A stretch of DNA of 64,000 bases from Bradyrhizobium commune (GTDB taxonomy: Bacteria; Pseudomonadota; Alphaproteobacteria; Rhizobiales; Xanthobacteraceae), in contig NZ_CP061379.1 of the NCBI RefSeq assembly GCF_015624505.1, positions 3,968,001 through 4,032,000 on the forward strand, read 5' to 3'. The notes beneath the pieces were generated by a model, which saw nothing but the letters and a program-made list of their open reading frames with translations, searched no databases and had not been told where the DNA came from. The translations under genes and the position numbers were made by a program. Below are positions 1 through 8,138 of the stretch, one piece after another (position 1 is the first letter of the stretch; every line of letters begins with the position of its first letter).

Positions 1-261
1 CGCGGCAATCTGGCCGAGGATCGACAGGCCGCTGCGGAAATCGTTGCGCCTGAAAGCCGCGTCCGCGTCGGTGCGCAGCGTCACGCCGGTCTTGGCAACG
101 GGCCCTGCCTCCGCCTTGATCTGCGCCTCCAGCTTGATCGCGGAATCGGCAAGGTCGTCGCGCTTGAAGGCCTTGTCGGCTGCTTGGGCTGAAACCAGCC
201 CGGAAACCAGCGCAAGCCAAAGCGTTGCGCAGATGGTGACGGCGCGAACCAGACCAATCAT
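1..261 (-). CDS. alpha-2-macroglobulin family protein, N-terminal part (runs off window)
   Basis: The minus-strand frame starts with ATG at 261 and is open to base 1, giving 87 residues of a longer protein. The N-terminus is a signal peptide (about residues 1-27, ending ...VSAQA) followed by DKAFKRDDLADSAIKLEAQI and a helical stretch. This matches my memory of the start of the large alpha-2-macroglobulin-like proteins of Bradyrhizobium, which are periplasmic, trap proteases and protect the envelope. GGGAG lies 6-10 bases before the ATG. The family call rests only on the N-terminus; the diagnostic thioester or MG domains are outside the window. Confidence 0.6.
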   Translation of the reverse strand, partial: MIGLVRAVTICATLWLALVSGLVSAQAADKAFKRDDLADSAIKLEAQIKAEAGPVAKTGVTLRTDADAAFRRNDFRSGLSILGQIAA

Positions 262-666
262 GAATGGACTCCCGGAAATCGCGGACGAACGCCCGCGGGC
301 AGCATGAAATGCTCGGAAAGGTGACGGACTGATGGCGATGGAACCAAAGGTGCAAAACGTCGCATGCGCCATGACAAGGCAAGCCCAGAGGAGACCGATC
401 GAGATATCGCCGCGCACGCCGTCCTGAAGGCGCAGCCACACCTGACCAATCGTCCGGCGACCGTGTCCCGGAAGCTGATCAGCGTTCCCGGCGATGTGAT
501 CCATCGTCCAGTCCGCTGCCGCTCAACCCGGCACCCTGACACTCCACCGTTTCGCTTTGTCGCTTTCAGGAGGAAAACGGTTCGGTTCAGGCTTGGCGAA
601 ACACCAGATTTTTCATATTGGCATGGTAGATGAACGGCCAGCCCTCAAACCGGGGCGGCCCAAGAC
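262..666. other. intergenic region without a supportable gene
   Basis: About 400 bases between the alpha-2-macroglobulin-type start codon and tRNA-Arg. Open frames on both strands here have basic, unstructured translations and no convincing ribosome binding site. It should hold the promoter of the leftward gene and of the tRNA. Confidence 0.5.
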
Positions 667-743
667 GGTCCCGTAGCTCAACTGGATAGAGCATCAGATT
701 TCTACTCTGAGGGTTGCAGGTTCGATTCCTGCCGGGATCGCCA
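667..743 (+). tRNA. tRNA-Arg (anticodon UCU)
   Basis: A complete 77-nt cloverleaf with encoded CCA. The acceptor GGTCCCG pairs with CGGGATC with one G-U pair. The anticodon stem TCAGA/TCTGA carries loop TTTCTAC, so the anticodon is TCT. The T-arm is GCAGG-TTCGATT-CCTGC. It reads AGA codons, which are rare in such GC-rich genomes. No integrase gene lies beside it. Confidence 0.97.
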
Positions 744-923
744 ACTCTTGTGGCACGTTGATTCTTCACTGGAATCATCGCGCGGGCTCCTCGACTGTCC
801 AGATCCATTGATGATCGATCGCCAGACCAGAGCGCGCGGCCGCAACGAGAGCTAGCAAAGATCCCCTGTCTCGCGGCAGAATGTTAAACGTCATTCGGCC
901 ACTGCCGGAGATGGGGACATCCG

Positions 924-2396
924 TTGGTGAGCGAGCCCACAGCAAAGAAGCCCGACGTTGTCGTTCTCGTTCACGGGATTCGCACGAGGGCGCACTGGCA
1001 GCGAACCGTCCCCGGCTGGCTGGCAATCAAGGGCAAGTTGGACGTCGTTCCAGTGAGCTACGGCTATGTGGGCGTAGTTGGCTTCTTGAACCCGGTTCTT
1101 GGCCGGCGACGCAAGGCCGAAAATGTCCTGAAGCAGCTCAATGAAATCAGAGCGGAATACCCCGCCAACGAGTGCCATATGTCGATCATTGCGCACAGCT
1201 TCGGCACTTATCTCGTGACCCGCATCCTTCAGGAAAACTCCTATCTCATTATTGGAGACTTGCTGCTCTGCGGGTCGGTCGCTCCCGACAGCCAAGACTG
1301 GACCAAGATCCGTAACCAGACACAGAACAGAGCTCGCGAACGGGGCAAGGGACTCCTCGTAAATGATTGCGGTTCACTCGATATCTGGCCCGTGATGGCG
1401 CGCGTCGCCACATGGGGCTTCGATTCGACCGGGACATACGGCATCAGAAAAAATGGCGTGATCGACCGCTTCCATCCGATCCGGCACAGTGAATTTTTCC
1501 AGAAGGATTTCGTTGACAAATACTGGAAGCCGTTCGTGGACAGGTCCGACGTGGTGCTCGTCGAGGACTCCGACAAGATCGAATCGCCCAAGTGGTTCGG
1601 GCTGTTTGAACTCCCCATCAAGCTGATCCTTGTGGCCGTCCTGATCGCGCTCGTGGCATCGACCGGACTTGCAAGGAAAAGCCTGACCGATCTCGTTGCG
1701 CACTTTTCGCCTCAGGCAAGTTCGTCAGACCAGGCGCGGGCGGAGATCAACAGGCAGAATGAAGAGAAATTCGTCGATGCGATTTTGCAAGCGGTATTGG
1801 GGACGGGCTCCGCTGCCTCAACCAGGCTCGACAATCAGGCCAAGGCAACAAGGTGGCTCGAGCAGCATGGGCTCTCAGTTTCTCTCGGCCAGTTCCTGAC
1901 GGATCCGAACTACGCTGCGCAGCGGGTGCAAATGATGCGCGATCTTACAGCCAAACCCCAGGACAATGGGCCCTCACTCCTTCCGAGCGCGCTCCCCCCG
2001 GAGAAGCTTCGCATGGCAAAACTGATCGCAGCGAAATTCGGGGATGCCGGTTTCGGCCGCAATCAGCAGATCGCAGCAGTCGCGAACGCCATCGCTGAAT
2101 CGAATCTTGATCCGAATATGAGATTGAATACCCCCGCCGAAAACGCCGTCGGACTGTTCCTGCTGAATAGTCGCGGCGGATTGGGCACAGGTTTCACCAT
2201 CGAACAGCTCGCTGATCCCGAGACGAACATCGGGATCGTCGTGCAACAGGCGAAGAAGGTCCCGGAGTTCACCGCGGCCAATTCCCTGGAAGACGCGGTG
2301 ACAGCTTTTGTACGATTCATTGAGAAGCCCGCCAATATACAAAGTGAGATTGCCCGTCGCACCAAGATCGCCAAGACGGTGGAGCAACTGATCTAA
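924..2396 (+). CDS. alpha/beta-hydrolase / transmembrane / lysozyme-like fusion protein
   Basis: 490 residues starting at TTG 924 (GTG at 927 is an equally good start; GGAG and GGGG lie upstream). Residues about 10-190 look like an alpha/beta hydrolase: VVLVHGIRTRAHW near the start supplies the HG oxyanion motif, and IIAHSFGTYL gives the nucleophile elbow AHSFG. A hydrophobic segment about 232-252 (KLILVAVLIALVAS) is a likely membrane helix. The C-terminal ~130 residues (MAKLIAAKFGDAGFGRNQQI, then ANAIAESNLDP and GLFLLN) resemble the phage tail-tip lysozyme fold, with the Glu of AES as the candidate catalytic acid. I infer a membrane-anchored protein joining an esterase-like and a peptidoglycan-directed domain. 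It stands alone beside tRNA-Arg, and I know of no described protein with this order. Confidence 0.8.
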   Translation: MVSEPTAKKPDVVVLVHGIRTRAHWQRTVPGWLAIKGKLDVVPVSYGYVGVVGFLNPVLGRRRKAENVLKQLNEIRAEYPANECHMSIIAHSFGTYLVTRILQENSYLIIGDLLLCGSVAPDSQDWTKIRNQTQNRARERGKGLLVNDCGSLDIWPVMARVATWGFDSTGTYGIRKNGVIDRFHPIRHSEFFQKDFVDKYWKPFVDRSDVVLVEDSDKIESPKWFGLFELPIKLILVAVLIALVASTGLARKSLTDLVAHFSPQASSSDQARAEINRQNEEKFVDAILQAVLGTGSAASTRLDNQAKATRWLEQHGLSVSLGQFLTDPNYAAQRVQMMRDLTAKPQDNGPSLLPSALPPEKLRMAKLIAAKFGDAGFGRNQQIAAVANAIAESNLDPNMRLNTPAENAVGLFLLNSRGGLGTGFTIEQLADPETNIGIVVQQAKKVPEFTAANSLEDAVTAFVRFIEKPANIQSEIARRTKIAKTVEQLI

Positions 2397-2617
2397 CCAC
2401 TGCCCGCAACTCCAAGGCGAGAAGACGAAACGGCGACTGCCCTGGCAGACATCTCGATTAGTGCCCTCGACGCGAGGCCAGAATGCATCCAGTCGAGGGA
2501 CGCAAGCCAGAACGGGGCGATAAGCACCAGCTTAGTTCGGGTCACCGGATAGAAGCCGGCAACCATGGCCGCCGTTAATACGGCAAGTGCCCAATGACCG
2601 GGCTTAACCAAGTCCAT
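2393..2617 (-). pseudogene. possible fragment of a polytopic membrane protein
   Basis: A 74-residue minus-strand frame overlapping the end of the previous gene by four bases. Residues 7-40 (HWALAVLTAAMVAGFYPV...) are hydrophobic and recall an internal stretch of sugar-polymerase-type membrane proteins. The tail is Ser/Ala-rich and low in information. No ribosome binding site is visible. I read it as a decayed fragment; it could also be a chance frame. Confidence 0.3.
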
Positions 2618-2684
2618 CGCACCGACTTGCTCGGATTAGTTGTGTGCACTAGTATACGCTCGCGTTTCTGTGAGGTAATTTGGA

Positions 2685-2897
2685 ATGACTGCGTGGGTGT
2701 TGGTGATCGCAATCTCGGTAACTCAGACGATCACCGTTCCGGGAATTGCATCGGAGAATGAGTGTGAACGACTGGCGCAGCGCTTCCGGACTACGGTCAC
2801 GTTGCCGGTCCCCGGTCATAAATGCTTCGACTACAGGACCGTCGAACCGCCGCGGACCGAAATCAAGATCCCCGACCTTCCCGACATGGTCCGCTAA
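2685..2897 (+). CDS. small exported protein, unknown function
   Basis: 70 residues from ATG 2685 with GAGGTAATTTGG just upstream. It begins with a short hydrophobic, signal-like segment (MTAWVLVIAISVTQTITVPG) followed by ENECERLAQRF and a Cys-containing tail with DYRTVEPPRTEIK. The two cysteines could form a disulfide after export. I recognise no named family. It is followed at once by porin debris on the other strand, so its surroundings are unstable. Confidence 0.65.
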   Translation: MTAWVLVIAISVTQTITVPGIASENECERLAQRFRTTVTLPVPGHKCFDYRTVEPPRTEIKIPDLPDMVR

Positions 2898-2935
2898 CCC
2901 GGCGTCGATCGCACCTGCCCGACCCCCGACCGTCA

Positions 2936-3127
2936 CTACCTTGCGACGACGGGTTGGGCCAGGTTGAAGCGATCGTTCAGCCCGACCTTCACGACATCCT
3001 TGCGCTCGCGGATCGATTGCGTGGTGAAAGTCACCGGAGCCCTCGCATCGGTCAAGATGACGTCGCGCGTGCCCATGTCGACATAATCGTATTCGATGAA
3101 GGCGGAGAAACGAGCGCCGGAAAATGA
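2936..3127 (-). pseudogene. 3' remnant of an outer-membrane porin-type beta-barrel gene
   Basis: Read on the minus strand, this frame gives FSAFIEYDYVDMGTRDVIL, then RERKDVVKVGLNDRFN and a stop at 2936-2938. Alternating polar/hydrophobic strands, the EYDY motif and a closing KVG-N-RF are typical of the last strands of Bradyrhizobium-type outer-membrane beta-barrel proteins. There is no start codon. The frame begins directly behind the TGA stop of the 3128-3277 gene and is in phase with it. Only about 63 codons of a roughly 250-codon gene remain. Confidence 0.7.
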
Positions 3128-3277
3128 TCAGTCCCGCTCGTCCTCGCGACGATCGCGGGCGAGCTGATGCCAGGCTATGGCGAGTTCGATGAGTCTTTGT
3201 CGGTCGGCACCTTCGGACGCTGCCGCGCGCTTCATCGCCGCCTCGGCCTCGTGCTGTGGATCGTACTTCGTACACAT
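3128..3277 (-). CDS. small conserved-looking hypothetical protein (49 aa)
   Basis: Start at ATG 3277 (MCTKYDPQHEAEAAMKRAAA), stop TGA at 3128. The protein is mostly charged helix with LIELAIAWHQLARDRREDE at the end, a pattern I associate with short cytoplasmic Bradyrhizobium proteins of unknown role. The frame is open further upstream, but the composition there is not protein-like. Its stop codon lies in the same frame as the porin remnant that follows. Confidence 0.6.
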   Translation of the reverse strand: MCTKYDPQHEAEAAMKRAAASEGADRQRLIELAIAWHQLARDRREDERD

Positions 3278-3633
3278 ACGATCGACTCTAACCGGTCGAT
3301 CAAGACAAGTGCGTGGCAATTTCGTCCGTATGATTGCGGAAGACGAAAGTCTCACCGATTCCAGCGATTCCGCAGCATGTTACCGTCCCGAAATCACGGC
3401 AGACGAGCGCATTGCCGGTCTTCGTATTTTCCTCATTTCCTTCAAGATGGGCTCAGCGGCCCGTCATCGAGCCTGGACCCGTTACCGGTTGCGATGGGCC
3501 CCGGCCACTCGAACGCCTCACGCACGAAACTGTGAGCCGGATGTCACGTGGGTCCCTCTGTGAAGTGCATCACACTGGCGACGCGACCGTTCAGCTAAAC
3601 AGCCGTTCATGCTTCCCCCGAACACGATGCTGG

Positions 3634-3822
3634 ATGGCCGTCATGATCCAAGAAGCCGAAGCCGCAACACAGATCGACGCAGTAGCGTCGCCACGCAAGG
3701 CCGACCTCAAGTCCGACCCGCACGGCCTCGCTTTTCTCGCAACCATTGCCGTCGTGATGACGGCCTGGATCTGCGGCCTGGTCTGGGCAGCGATTGCCTT
3801 CCTGAACTGGGTCGTCTCATAG
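3634..3822 (+). CDS. small single-pass membrane protein
   Basis: 62 residues from ATG 3634 (MAVMIQEAEA; ATG 3643 is an alternative). A polar N-terminus of about 28 residues is followed by one long hydrophobic segment, LAFLATIAVVMTAWICGLVW, reaching nearly to the C-terminus. No clear Shine-Dalgarno separates the two candidate starts. No function can be assigned. Confidence 0.65.
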   Translation: MAVMIQEAEAATQIDAVASPRKADLKSDPHGLAFLATIAVVMTAWICGLVWAAIAFLNWVVS

Positions 3823-3897
3823 GCGCAACAGCATCGCAAAGTCGCGCGCGCCTTGCGATTCGGAAGACCGCTACGCAGATCTTTTTTGGATCGCGCG

Positions 3898-3990
3898 CTA
3901 GAACAGGAAGTGCATGAATTGCACCGCCTTGATCCCCCCGCAAACGATCATGGCCCATAACGCCAAGCTGATCTGGATTGCATCCAGCAT
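3898..3990 (-). CDS. 30-residue membrane peptide
   Basis: A short minus-strand frame from ATG 3990 to TAG 3898: MLDAIQISLALWAMIVCGGI then KAVQFMHFLF. GGGGA lies 7-11 bases before the ATG; an in-frame ATG at 4011 would add seven residues but lacks that site. The peptide is one amphipathic or transmembrane helix with a GG hinge. Short hydrophobic peptides of this kind are common and often missed in rhizobia. Function unknown. Confidence 0.5.
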   Translation of the reverse strand: MLDAIQISLALWAMIVCGGIKAVQFMHFLF

Positions 3991-4137
3991 GTTTCTGTCC
4001 CCGCGACTCATGTTCTGATTTTTTCTTTGATCAATCGCGTGAAGTGGCAGCGAATGCCAGCGGAAATTTCAGGCACTTGTTGTGCGTCGCCGCAACGATT
4101 CAGCCGGGAAAACACGGAGTTTTTGATACATAGAAAC

Positions 4138-4168
4138 AAATGAGGCGGGCACCATGCCCGCCTCATTT
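4138..4168 (-). terminator. Rho-independent terminator
   Basis: A 14-bp perfect stem (AAATGAGGCGGGCA with its complement) around a CCA loop, followed on the minus strand by TTTGTTTC. It lies 36 bases behind the stop of the 4204-4977 gene. Confidence 0.8.
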
Positions 4169-4203
4169 CACTCAGATCGCACGATTCGGATTATACTAAT
4201 CGC

Positions 4204-4977
4204 TCAGTAGCACGCGCGCGGATCGGCCTGCACATATTGACCGCTCGGATAGCGGTAGTAGCAATTGCCTTGAGCGAAATAGTAGCCCGGACGCGACGCG
4301 GCGGTGGCGCCTGCGATCGCACCGGTGGCGCCGCCGATCACGGCGCCTGCGGCTGCACCCGACGCATTGCCGGAAATCAGACCGCCGAGCACGCCGCCGA
4401 CGATGGCGCCGCCAAGCGCGCTCGCGCCGGGGTCAGCGGGCGGCGGTGGAGGCGGCGGCGGTTCATAGGCGACTGGCGGTCCCGGCGGCGCATAGGCCAC
4501 CGGCACGTCGTCGTAATATTCCTCGGAGATGTAGACAGGCGGACCATCCATCCGCTGCGGGTAATAATACCAGACCCCGCCGACGTCCCACCACCAGCCC
4601 GAGCGGCCGTTATGGACCTCGTGGCGCCAGCGCCCGCCGTCCCAGGCGAGGTTGCCGCGATAGGCGTGGCCGCCCCAGTCGCGCGCCGGCGCGGGGCCGC
4701 GCGCCATGTAGCGTCCAGGCGGCGGACCGCCGGCCCCGTGCGGATGGGGAGCCATCTGTGCCTGACCGCCCTGCGGCGGCGCGGGACGCGCCGCCTGCTG
4801 TGGCGGTGGGCCCTTGCGCATGTTCTGGTTGTTCTGGGGTGGGCTGCCTGCGCCCTGCCCCGGCGGCTGGCCGGCGCCCTTTGGCGGGCCTGCGTCCTGC
4901 GCTTGCGCTGATAACGCCAGCAATGACATGGCCGAAACCATGGGAATGATGATCTTCATGCGGCTGGACGCACTCAT
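4204..4977 (-). CDS. exported Pro/Gly-rich protein with glycine-zipper segment
   Basis: 257 residues from ATG 4977 (MSASSRMKIIIPMVSAMSLL; ATG 4959 would start at MKIII). It has a signal peptide ending ALSAQA, then a Pro/Gln/Gly-rich region to about residue 100, a Trp/Tyr-rich middle (GRWRHEVHNGRSGWWWDVGG), a run of eight prolines, and a glycine-zipper-like stretch of repeated GG.IGG motifs. The end has CYYRYPSGQYVQADPRACY with two cysteines. This layout matches rhizobial cell-envelope proteins annotated as glycine-zipper or hypothetical; an outer-membrane or periplasmic location is likely. A strong terminator follows. Confidence 0.8.
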   Translation of the reverse strand: MSASSRMKIIIPMVSAMSLLALSAQAQDAGPPKGAGQPPGQGAGSPPQNNQNMRKGPPPQQAARPAPPQGGQAQMAPHPHGAGGPPPGRYMARGPAPARDWGGHAYRGNLAWDGGRWRHEVHNGRSGWWWDVGGVWYYYPQRMDGPPVYISEEYYDDVPVAYAPPGPPVAYEPPPPPPPPADPGASALGGAIVGGVLGGLISGNASGAAAGAVIGGATGAIAGATAASRPGYYFAQGNCYYRYPSGQYVQADPRACY

Positions 4978-5152
4978 AGGTGCCTTACCCCCCCTGCTGT
5001 CTCGATTGCCGTGGTCCACGCGCGATAGACGATTCGGATCGCACCTGGCTGATGCCGGCCATCATAGCTGACCTGCCGGACCGGCTATGTCCCGTTACAA
5101 ATGATTAAGATCACGGCAATTTTTCGTCCGGCCGTTCGCTGGAATGTCTCTA

Positions 5153-5251
5153 AAGCGCGATGAGATCGGGACGAACCGTCATCGCGCTTCAGGTTGTTGT
5201 TTGAGCATGATCTTTCCGGAAAACCGCCGCAGACTTTTCCGGATCATGCTC
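5153..5251. repeat. double palindromic intergenic repeat
   Basis: Two hairpins in tandem: AAGCGCGATGA...TCATCGCGCTT (5153-5189) and GAGCATGATC...GATCATGCTC (5203-5251). The second contains an inner TTTCCGGAAAA/TTTTCCGGA pairing. This is the common Bradyrhizobium intergenic palindrome type. It touches the stop codon of the next gene and may act as its 3' structure. Confidence 0.7.
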
Positions 5252-5469
5252 TAGCGGGCCGGCTCGATCACATTGCAGTTGCTGCGCCCCGACATCAGGC
5301 AATCCTGCATCTTGCTGGCGGCGGTGAGGTCGCGGGCCAGCCACAGGCCGACCGCGAGAATGACAGCGGCAATGATCAATCCGGCGATGGCGCCGCGGCG
5401 GTTGTCGCCTGATTGTGGTTTTGTCGGGAGCTTTGCCGCCGGTTCGGGCTTGGATTCGGGCTCGGACAT
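5251..5469 (-). CDS. small single-pass membrane protein (72 aa)
   Basis: From ATG 5469 (MSEPESKPEPAAKLPTKP), preceded by AGGG. A Pro/Lys-rich cytoplasmic tail leads into one membrane helix, AIAGLIIAAVILAVGLWLA, and a short exterior part with two cysteines (MQDCLMSGRSNCNVIEP). No family recognised. The neighbouring 5532-5768 gene is of the same type and strand, with an AT-rich gap between. Confidence 0.7.
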   Translation of the reverse strand: MSEPESKPEPAAKLPTKPQSGDNRRGAIAGLIIAAVILAVGLWLARDLTAASKMQDCLMSGRSNCNVIEPAR

Positions 5470-5531
5470 GACAACCCTGTCGCTTTCGAGAGGCGGCTTT
5501 ATCACCTCTGCGACGTCGCGTCACATCCTGG

Positions 5532-5768
5532 TCAGCCGCGGGTGGCTCTCAGCGCGTCCTTGCGCGAGGTTTCGACCGCTGGAATCGCCTCCTGCACGCG
5601 CGGCGCGCAGGTGGTCAGCACGAATGCGGTCTGCGTGCACTCCCAGGCAGCCCCCAGGACGGTGCTCTCGATCGGCTGCGGACGGGCGAGCAGCAGCACG
5701 GCGCCCGCCACCATGGCTGCGGCAACCGTGATTGCCAGGGCCTTCAGGCTCAGCTGGAAAATGGACAT
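5532..5768 (-). CDS. small membrane-anchored or exported protein (78 aa)
   Basis: ATG 5768 has GGAG twelve bases upstream. The N-terminal helix ALAITVAAAMVAGAVLLLA anchors or exports the protein. The rest carries two cysteines (WECTQTAFVLTTCAPRVQEA) that could pair in the periplasm. Unknown function. Confidence 0.7.
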   Translation of the reverse strand: MSIFQLSLKALAITVAAAMVAGAVLLLARPQPIESTVLGAAWECTQTAFVLTTCAPRVQEAIPAVETSRKDALRATRG

Positions 5769-6034
5769 GCCCGTGCTCCGTCTCGTATCGGGGCGGACGC
5801 TAGGCGCCGCCTCGTTGCGCCCTTATGAAGGACATCACAATTCGGCAGTTTTTCCGGGCTACGAAGGATCGGCTGGTTCGGCGATTTTCGTTGACCTGAT
5901 CGGCTGCGATTATGGGTGGCGTTGCGACGCGCCGCGATGTACACGCTTCTGCGTCGCGTGGCGCCTGCTATGCCCAGCCGACGTACCAATACGTAGTGAT
6001 GTAAGACTGAAAGCGAGGAAGACAAGGCTCGTCC

Positions 6035-6382
6035 ATGAGTGGATTCAGGGAACCCGGCTTCGCAGACCGGCAAAAAGCGGCGCAGGACGCGCGCAAAAAT
6101 CTTTTGAACAAATTCAAGTCGCAGCCGGGACCTGACGATCCTGCTGTCGCGGCGAAGCGCGCCGAGCGTGAAGCGCTCGCGGCCAAGCGCGCCGAGGCAA
6201 AGGCTGTGCGCGAGGTGGAAAAGGCCGAGCAAAAGCGCCGCGACGAAGAAGCCGCAGCGCTCGAAGCCGCACGGATCGCGCGCGAGGCTGAGGATGCCGC
6301 CGAAAAGGCGGCGGCACTCGAGGCCGAGCAGAAGGCCAAGCGCGACGCCCGTTACGCCGCTCGCAAGGCCAAGCGGAAGTAA
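6035..6382 (+). CDS. DUF6481 family protein
   Basis: 115 residues starting MSGFREPGFADRQKAAQDAR, the signature opening of DUF6481. After about residue 35 the protein is a single highly charged Ala/Glu/Lys helix (coiled coil), ending with a basic tail RYAARKAKRK. Length and layout fit the family, which is widespread in alphaproteobacteria with no known function. The basic helix would suit nucleic-acid binding, but that is only inference. Confidence 0.9.
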   Translation: MSGFREPGFADRQKAAQDARKNLLNKFKSQPGPDDPAVAAKRAEREALAAKRAEAKAVREVEKAEQKRRDEEAAALEAARIAREAEDAAEKAAALEAEQKAKRDARYAARKAKRK

Positions 6383-6547
6383 CGTTCAATAAAATTTGAC
6401 CTGAAGCGCGCGCGCTCCAGGCCAATCTTCACGGCACGGCTAGCCAGTCCTCGCCCAGGCATAGGCACGACGACTGGCCCCAGGCCGAAACCGAAAATCT
6501 AGAATGCCGGCGCGCCTCGTCGAGACGCCCGGCATGACGGCGCGAGA

Positions 6548-6787
6548 TCAGTTCTTCTTCATTCCGTCGTCTTTCTTCATGCCGTCCTTCGACATGTGGT
6601 CGTCCTTCTTCATGCCGTCGTCCTTGGACATGGTATCCTTCTTCATGCCGTCCTTGGCCATCGTGTCCTTCTTCATGCCGTCATCCTTGCCCATCTTGTC
6701 CTGGGCAAACGCGGCCGGCGCGAACGCCAGGCTGAGGGAGAGAGCGGCAGCCGAGAGGCCGAGCACGATGCGGGAGCGAGTGGTCAT
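6548..6787 (-). CDS. pentapeptide MXKDX repeat protein
   Basis: 79 residues with a clear signal peptide (MTTRSRIVLGLSAAALSLSL ... AAFAQ). The mature part consists only of repeats of the form M-x-K-D-x (DKMGKDDGMKKDTMAKDGMK and on). This is the exported MXKDX repeat family. The DNA repeats as well, so copy number is likely to vary between strains. Role unknown; metal or anion binding by the Met/Asp/Lys array is possible. Confidence 0.92.
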   Translation of the reverse strand: MTTRSRIVLGLSAAALSLSLAFAPAAFAQDKMGKDDGMKKDTMAKDGMKKDTMSKDDGMKKDDHMSKDGMKKDDGMKKN

Positions 6788-7115
6788 GGTTCATCTTCCT
6801 TCGAGTTGAAATGGCCAGCGACGGATGCCGCTACCTATGCTCGACGGATCGACGCGCCGGCTTGTTACACTCGGGCCTGCGGATTTTTTCGCGAGCGGCC
6901 GGCCCCTGCCCCATTGTCGCCCGCCGGCAGCGTTAACGCCCGGAACCGGTCAAGGGCGGGTTTGCGGCGCAGCAATTGTCGCGGCTTGCAGCCCCGCCTT
7001 CGATCTCGAACTATCAGACTAGAGAATATCGGGCGAGAGACCGGCTAGGATGGGCCCGGAGGCCGGCCTCAAAACCCGATCGTGCCAACAAGAAACAGTC
7101 CAAGGGGATCACGTC
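6788..7115. other. intergenic region between divergent genes
   Basis: No gene seen. It contains the promoters for the leftward MXKDX gene and the rightward TRAP transporter operon; no regulator gene lies here. Confidence 0.5.
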
Positions 7116-8138
7116 ATGCTTACCCGCCGCCATCTGCTCGCGACCGCCGTCGCGGCACCCGCCATTCTCCGCTTCGGCATCGGCACCGCGCATGCCGCAA
7201 CCACGCTGAAAATCTCCCACCAATTCCCGGGCGGCACCATCGACAAGGGCGATTTCCGCGACCGGCTCTGCCGCATGTTCGCCGCCGAAGTCAGCAAGCG
7301 CAGCAATGGCGATATCGCCGCCGAGATCTATCCGAACTCCTCGCTGATCAAGACCAACGCGCAGTTCTCGGCGATGCGCAAGGGCGCGCTCGACATCTCG
7401 CTCTATCCGATGCCCTATGCCGGCGGCGAATTGCCGGAAACCAATATCGGCCTGATGCCGGGCCTCGTCACCACCTACGACCAGGGCATGCGCTGGAAGA
7501 AGGAGCCGGTCGGCAAGGCGCTGTCCGACTTCCTTGCCGACAAGGGCATCATCCTGTTGAGCTGGGTCTGGCAGGCCGGCGGCGTCGCCAGCCGCTCCAA
7601 GGCGATCGTCGCCCCGGAAGATGCCAAGGGCCTGAAGGTGCGCGGCGGATCGCGCGAAATGGACATGGTGCTGCAGACCGCCGGCGCCTCGGTGCTGTCG
7701 GTGCCGTCGAACGAGATCTACGCGGCGATGCAGACCGGCGCCTGCGATGCCGGCATCACCTCCTCGACCAGCCTGATCTCGTTCCGCCTCGAAGAGGTCG
7801 CGAAATCGCTGACCTCCGGTGCCGGTGCCTCCTACTGGTTCATGCTCGAGCCGCTGATGATGTCGAAGGCGATCTTCGACAAGCTGCCGAAGGCTCAGCA
7901 GGACGTGCTGCTTGCGGTCGGCGAGGAACTCGAGGCCTTCGGCCGCAAGGGCGCGCAGGACGACGACATCGAGGTCGCCAAGGTCTATGAGAAAGCCGGC
8001 GCCAAGGTCTCGGCGCTCGATGCCGCGACCGTCGGCAAGTGGCGCGACATCGCCCGCGACACCGCCTGGAAGGACTATGGCGCCAAGACCGCGACGGCAG
8101 CGAACCTGCTCAGGCTCGCCTCCGACGTCGCAGCATGA
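7116..8138 (+). CDS. TRAP transporter solute-binding protein, DctP family
   Basis: 340 residues from ATG 7116 with AGGGGA eight bases upstream. A twin-arginine-like signal peptide (LTRRHLLATAVAAPAILRF ... AHA) precedes TTLKISHQFPGG, the usual first strand of DctP proteins. The conserved VRGGSREMDMVLQTAGAS region contains the Arg (residue about 180) that binds the substrate carboxylate in this family. It works in the periplasm with the DctQ and DctM genes behind it. The substrate is probably an organic acid; the adjoining leucine catabolic operon hints at a branched or keto acid, but this is weak inference. Confidence 0.93.
   Translation: MLTRRHLLATAVAAPAILRFGIGTAHAATTLKISHQFPGGTIDKGDFRDRLCRMFAAEVSKRSNGDIAAEIYPNSSLIKTNAQFSAMRKGALDISLYPMPYAGGELPETNIGLMPGLVTTYDQGMRWKKEPVGKALSDFLADKGIILLSWVWQAGGVASRSKAIVAPEDAKGLKVRGGSREMDMVLQTAGASVLSVPSNEIYAAMQTGACDAGITSSTSLISFRLEEVAKSLTSGAGASYWFMLEPLMMSKAIFDKLPKAQQDVLLAVGEELEAFGRKGAQDDDIEVAKVYEKAGAKVSALDAATVGKWRDIARDTAWKDYGAKTATAANLLRLASDVAA

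Noticed and set aside
667..743. tRNA-Arg as an attachment site for a mobile element
   Set aside because: The next gene is unusual but no integrase, excisionase or repeated tRNA end is present near it.
6400..6425. Palindrome CCTGAAGCGCGCGCGCTCCAGG behind the DUF6481 gene as terminator
   Set aside because: No loop and no T-run; only a weak structural candidate.
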